A stretch of DNA of 64,000 bases, taken from the NCBI GenBank assembly GCA_005656395.1, contig SRSI01000009.1:310001-374000 (forward strand), in the 5' to 3' direction. Source of the DNA: Strongyloides papillosus. Taxonomy: Eukaryota; Nematoda; Chromadorea; Rhabditida; Strongyloididae. Positions 61,099 through 64,000 of the stretch are shown one piece after another. The position numbers and the translations under genes were made by a program. Under the pieces are notes generated by a model. That model ran no database searches and was not told the origin of the DNA. It was given only the letters and a program-made list of their open reading frames with translations. Position 1 is the stretch's first letter. Every line of letters starts with the position of its first letter.

Positions 61099-62133
61099 GG
61101 TTTTTAGAAGTGAGTAACGGCAGCTCCAGAATCTAAAAATAAATGTACCAACAGTAAAATAATAAACTGTTAATCCCAGGTCGTTTCCCAGGGTAGATTA
61201 GTGGAGGAACACGATACAAGGAGACGACTATTTGGATTACAGATCTCCTAGAGCATCCAAGATAGAAGACTAGTCGCTGACGAGCGTCTAGGTGGGTAAA
61301 GGAGATGTGGAGATGGGAGACTGTAATCCCGTAAAGCTAGCGAATTCTTCTATCTATAGGTATTCCTATATCTAGGTGAGCGTCAAGTTTTGTATGGTAA
61401 ATAATTAGGGTAAAGGACGGCCTAGGTATAAAGGGTATGTGGGCATTCTGTCGTCATCGGGGTTAGGTAGGAAATACCACGCTTGAAAGATAATAGCTAG
61501 ATTTCACCTAAAATTGGATGAATGCATCATACCGTAATTTTAAATAACATTGTTTTTGATAACCGATTTCGAAATCATGAATGAAAGAGAGCTCTATAAA
61601 CAAAAAGTACAAATCTAAAAATAAGATTGTTTTTCGAAAATCGCGATTCAAAAAGATGTTTATGAAAACAACAGGTAATGGTAACCCTTTGTTTTTGGGA
61701 CAGAACAATGACTTATTTACCAAAAACGGTAGTTTAATGAGTCAAAGACTGATACAGTAGGACCCTATAGAAACAATGGATGATTACCAACCGTAAGCAT
61801 GAAGTACTTAGGGCTACGAAAACATGATTCATAAGGTTATAAGGGCATGTTTTTGAGACCAGTAGAATAGTACGCATGAAAGCATTTAGAAATTGCTAAC
61901 AAAGACTTGTTGATCAAAATAAGTGCAAATTCATTGTCTTAAATCATAAGATTTGCCATCAAAATATTTTGATCTGTAAAAATCATTAAATCAAAACATC
62001 TCAAGGGGTTGGCGCAAAAGAGTATAAAAAGGAAACATAATTCGGGATAAGCACCATTTCGCTAAGACAGCACTTTACCACCATCTATTCCTGTTTATTA
62101 TTACTATTATAATTCATACTGTTGTGTTCTATC
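61099..62133. other. GC-richer non-coding region upstream of the gag-like ORF
   Basis: About 1 kb of distinctly less AT-rich DNA than the rest of the window, without a supported ORF. The position before a gag-like gene suggests a retroelement leader or a degraded long terminal repeat, but I could not pair it with a second copy in this window. The final 100 bases include a TATAAAAAG at about 62,023-62,031 that could serve as a TATA box. Confidence 0.4.
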
Positions 62134-63060
62134 ATGGAAAAATCTGATCAAAAGAATTGTGAGCCCAATGAGACTAAATCTTTAACATTCTTTATGAATT
62201 CTGATGATACTGATCCGAGTACTTTAACAATTGAATCGTTTTTCAAGACCAACTTTCCTATAGTCAGATTAGATAATTTAAACAACGAAGAAAGAGAAGC
62301 TATCAGAGAAGAATTTAAGAATTACCTCGATACTTTCTTACGCCGCATGGTCGGGAACAGTCTTAATTCTTATTTTCTTAAATGGAAAAAGAAAAGAAAA
62401 GAGAGTAAAGAAGCACATAACCATCGTTCATCTAGTCCAATTGGGCCCCACAGAAGAAGAATCAAATCAAAATGTTACAACTGCGGAAAACGTGGACATT
62501 TCAAAAGAGAATGCAAAGGAACCTTGGTAGAATGCCAACTTTGTAAGAAGAAAGGACACCTTATCCAATTCTGTTATGGCAGAAAACCAAACTCGATTAA
62601 AAATTTTAAATCGGATTCATCTAAGAAAGTCATTGCAGTACCAAATGACGAGAAAGCTATTAAATCAATTGAAATGGAGAAACCCGATAAACAAACTAAA
62701 GATCTGACCTGGAGTGACAAATGCGATGAAAATCACGTTGAATTAAATAATGCCGAAAGAATAAGACACACTGAAGATGACACAAAGTTAACTAACGCTT
62801 TTGGAAAAGAAAGATATGTACTAATAATAGAAACTTTGATATATGATAAAATCAAGCACACTCCATTAGTCATAGTAAGAAAAGAACAAAGACGAGCACA
62901 AAATTTCATTGATGAAGGAAGTGATGTTTCTTTGATAAGTGAGGATAAATGGATATCATTAGGAAGACCAACAATCAAGAACAGTTATACCTGGGTAAGT
63001 GATGAAACCATCTTACCAGGTATGGCCAAAAGTTTTAATGGAAGGGAGACCCGCTTTTAG
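62134..63060 (+). pseudogene. Retrotransposon gag-protease fragment with two CCHC zinc knuckles
   Basis: An ORF of 308 residues. Two zinc knuckles are clear: CYNCGKRGHFKREC at residues 114-127 and CQLCKKKGHLIQFC at 134-147, both CX2CX4HX4C, preceded by a basic linker. Around residues 250-262 is FIDEGSDVSLIS, which aligns with the retropepsin active-site motif D-T/S-G, but Glu replaces the Thr/Ser, so activity is doubtful. The frame then ends early; protease-like sequence appears to continue in another frame after about 63,030. No reverse transcriptase was seen. The gag part is shorter than usual. Which LTR group it belongs to (BEL/Pao or Gypsy) cannot be decided. Confidence 0.8.
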
Positions 63061-64000
63061 AAATAGTCTCTCAGATATCGCTTAAAACAAATGAACATCA
63101 ATGCCACCCAAGATTATTCCGATTGAAGGTGTCAATAACATCAAAAATAATATAACATCCATACATCTTTAGAACTTGGGCACCAAACGCCTTTAACATT
63201 CTTGAAAACAGCCCCATTAAACATATTGTTACTAATAAAATAGATTGCGTCTGTACAAAATACCAAGAGATTATACTTAAACTATCTAAAAAGGAAGAAA
63301 TTAAAAGAGCAATGCTAGTACCTCCAGATATGAATTGAAATTTTCTGATTCACACAGATGCGCCAGAGCATGTTGTTAGAAAATTGTTACTTCAAGAAAT
63401 CGCGCATATCAAACAAACAAAAATGTATAAGACTTCATCAGGAGATGAAGGATTCTTATTGGAGGGGGGAACCAGCCCCAGAGGTCGTCTTAAATTCGGA
63501 AAGGTAAAATCAGGAAACCAACCAAAAATTTTACAAATGTTGATGAAAATTAGGCATAAACAAAAGTTAAATCAGTAAATGGAAAGATCTAGAAGATTAT
63601 GAAGTCAGAAACAACATAGGAAGATCGATGCGTCATCAAAAGAGAAAAAGAAAAGTCTAGAAGGAAGATATACTAAAAACAAAGTCAATGTGATAAACGA
63701 CATCCATATATAAACAAATTAGATAGAAAAATCAATCGAATACTAACCTAATACTCATAACTTTGTAAATAACCTTCTTTTACTTACCGATATTACCCAT
63801 TTTATTATTATCCTTTTTCCCTTATTTTTCCTCAAGACATTGTTTACCTTTATATATACTCTGAAAATCATTATCCCTTACAAATAACTTCTTCATCCAT
63901 ATTTTTCGAGTTAGATGTAATAGAGAAGGAGGCGTTCACTTGAATCTAGACTATTACAAAAATGAACTAATATTTTGATACAAATGATAATGATCAATAA
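63061..64000 (+). other. Degraded retroelement tail and flanking DNA
   Basis: Bases 63,061-63,580 keep protein-like stretches in shifting frames, including a 64-residue ORF at 63,384-63,578 with GFLLEGGTSPRGRLKFGK that I cannot assign. After 63,600 the DNA is AT-rich again. A purine-rich run, AGAGAAGGAGG, at about 63,921-63,931 could be a polypurine tract before a 3' LTR that lies beyond the window. This is tentative. Confidence 0.4.

Noticed and set aside
57757..63060. Joining the membrane glycoprotein and the gag-like ORF into one retroelement
   Set aside because: They are on opposite strands, separated by unrelated small genes and a minisatellite, and no reverse transcriptase or paired LTR was found.

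Overview
The window reads as nuclear DNA of a parasitic nematode close to Strongyloides. The base composition is very AT-rich. Introns are short, mostly 44-70 bases, with GT..AG ends and TTTTCAG- or TTTTTAG-like acceptors. Several genes have a splice-like acceptor within about ten bases of the ATG, as expected where a spliced leader is added. The conserved proteins look nematode-like. The species assignment is inference.

Bases 1-32,521 are a compact block of conserved genes. In order they are: insulin-degrading enzyme with a mitochondrial leader exon; RhoA-type GTPase; V-ATPase subunit H; ribosomal protein L11; HMG-CoA lyase; a coiled-coil protein; an unrecognised 291-residue protein; splicing factor SF3B3; an SLC41/MgtE-type magnesium transporter; an ACSF2-like acyl-CoA ligase; a triple zinc-finger-like protein; a transthyretin-like secreted protein; a cysteine-rich secreted protein; and a TMEM41/VTT membrane protein. 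Exon boundaries could be read at base level for all multi-exon genes here. The genes serve separate housekeeping roles and do not form one pathway.

Bases 32,522-39,189 are a gene desert. After that the character changes. A roughly 4 kb segment is present twice in tandem (about 39.2-43.2 kb and 43.4-47.8 kb). Each copy holds a three-exon gene for a small secreted four-cysteine protein that I cannot assign to a family; exon phases match, but the C-terminal tails differ. Next come three tandem MATH-BTB copies in graded decay: one fragment, one with start loss plus a nonsense codon, and one intact. A divergent SET-domain protein follows.

The last 8.5 kb is rich in mobile or rearranged DNA. It contains a fold-back element with arms of about 300 bases that supplies the end of an upstream ORF, a single-exon membrane glycoprotein of unknown kind, two small unassigned genes with inverted repeats, and a 205-base repeat that also occurs inside an intron of the second four-cysteine gene. 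It ends with a 30-base minisatellite and a decayed gag-protease region with two zinc knuckles.

The best candidates for undescribed biology are the duplicated four-cysteine secreted gene pair and the 205-base repeat with its inferred empty site.
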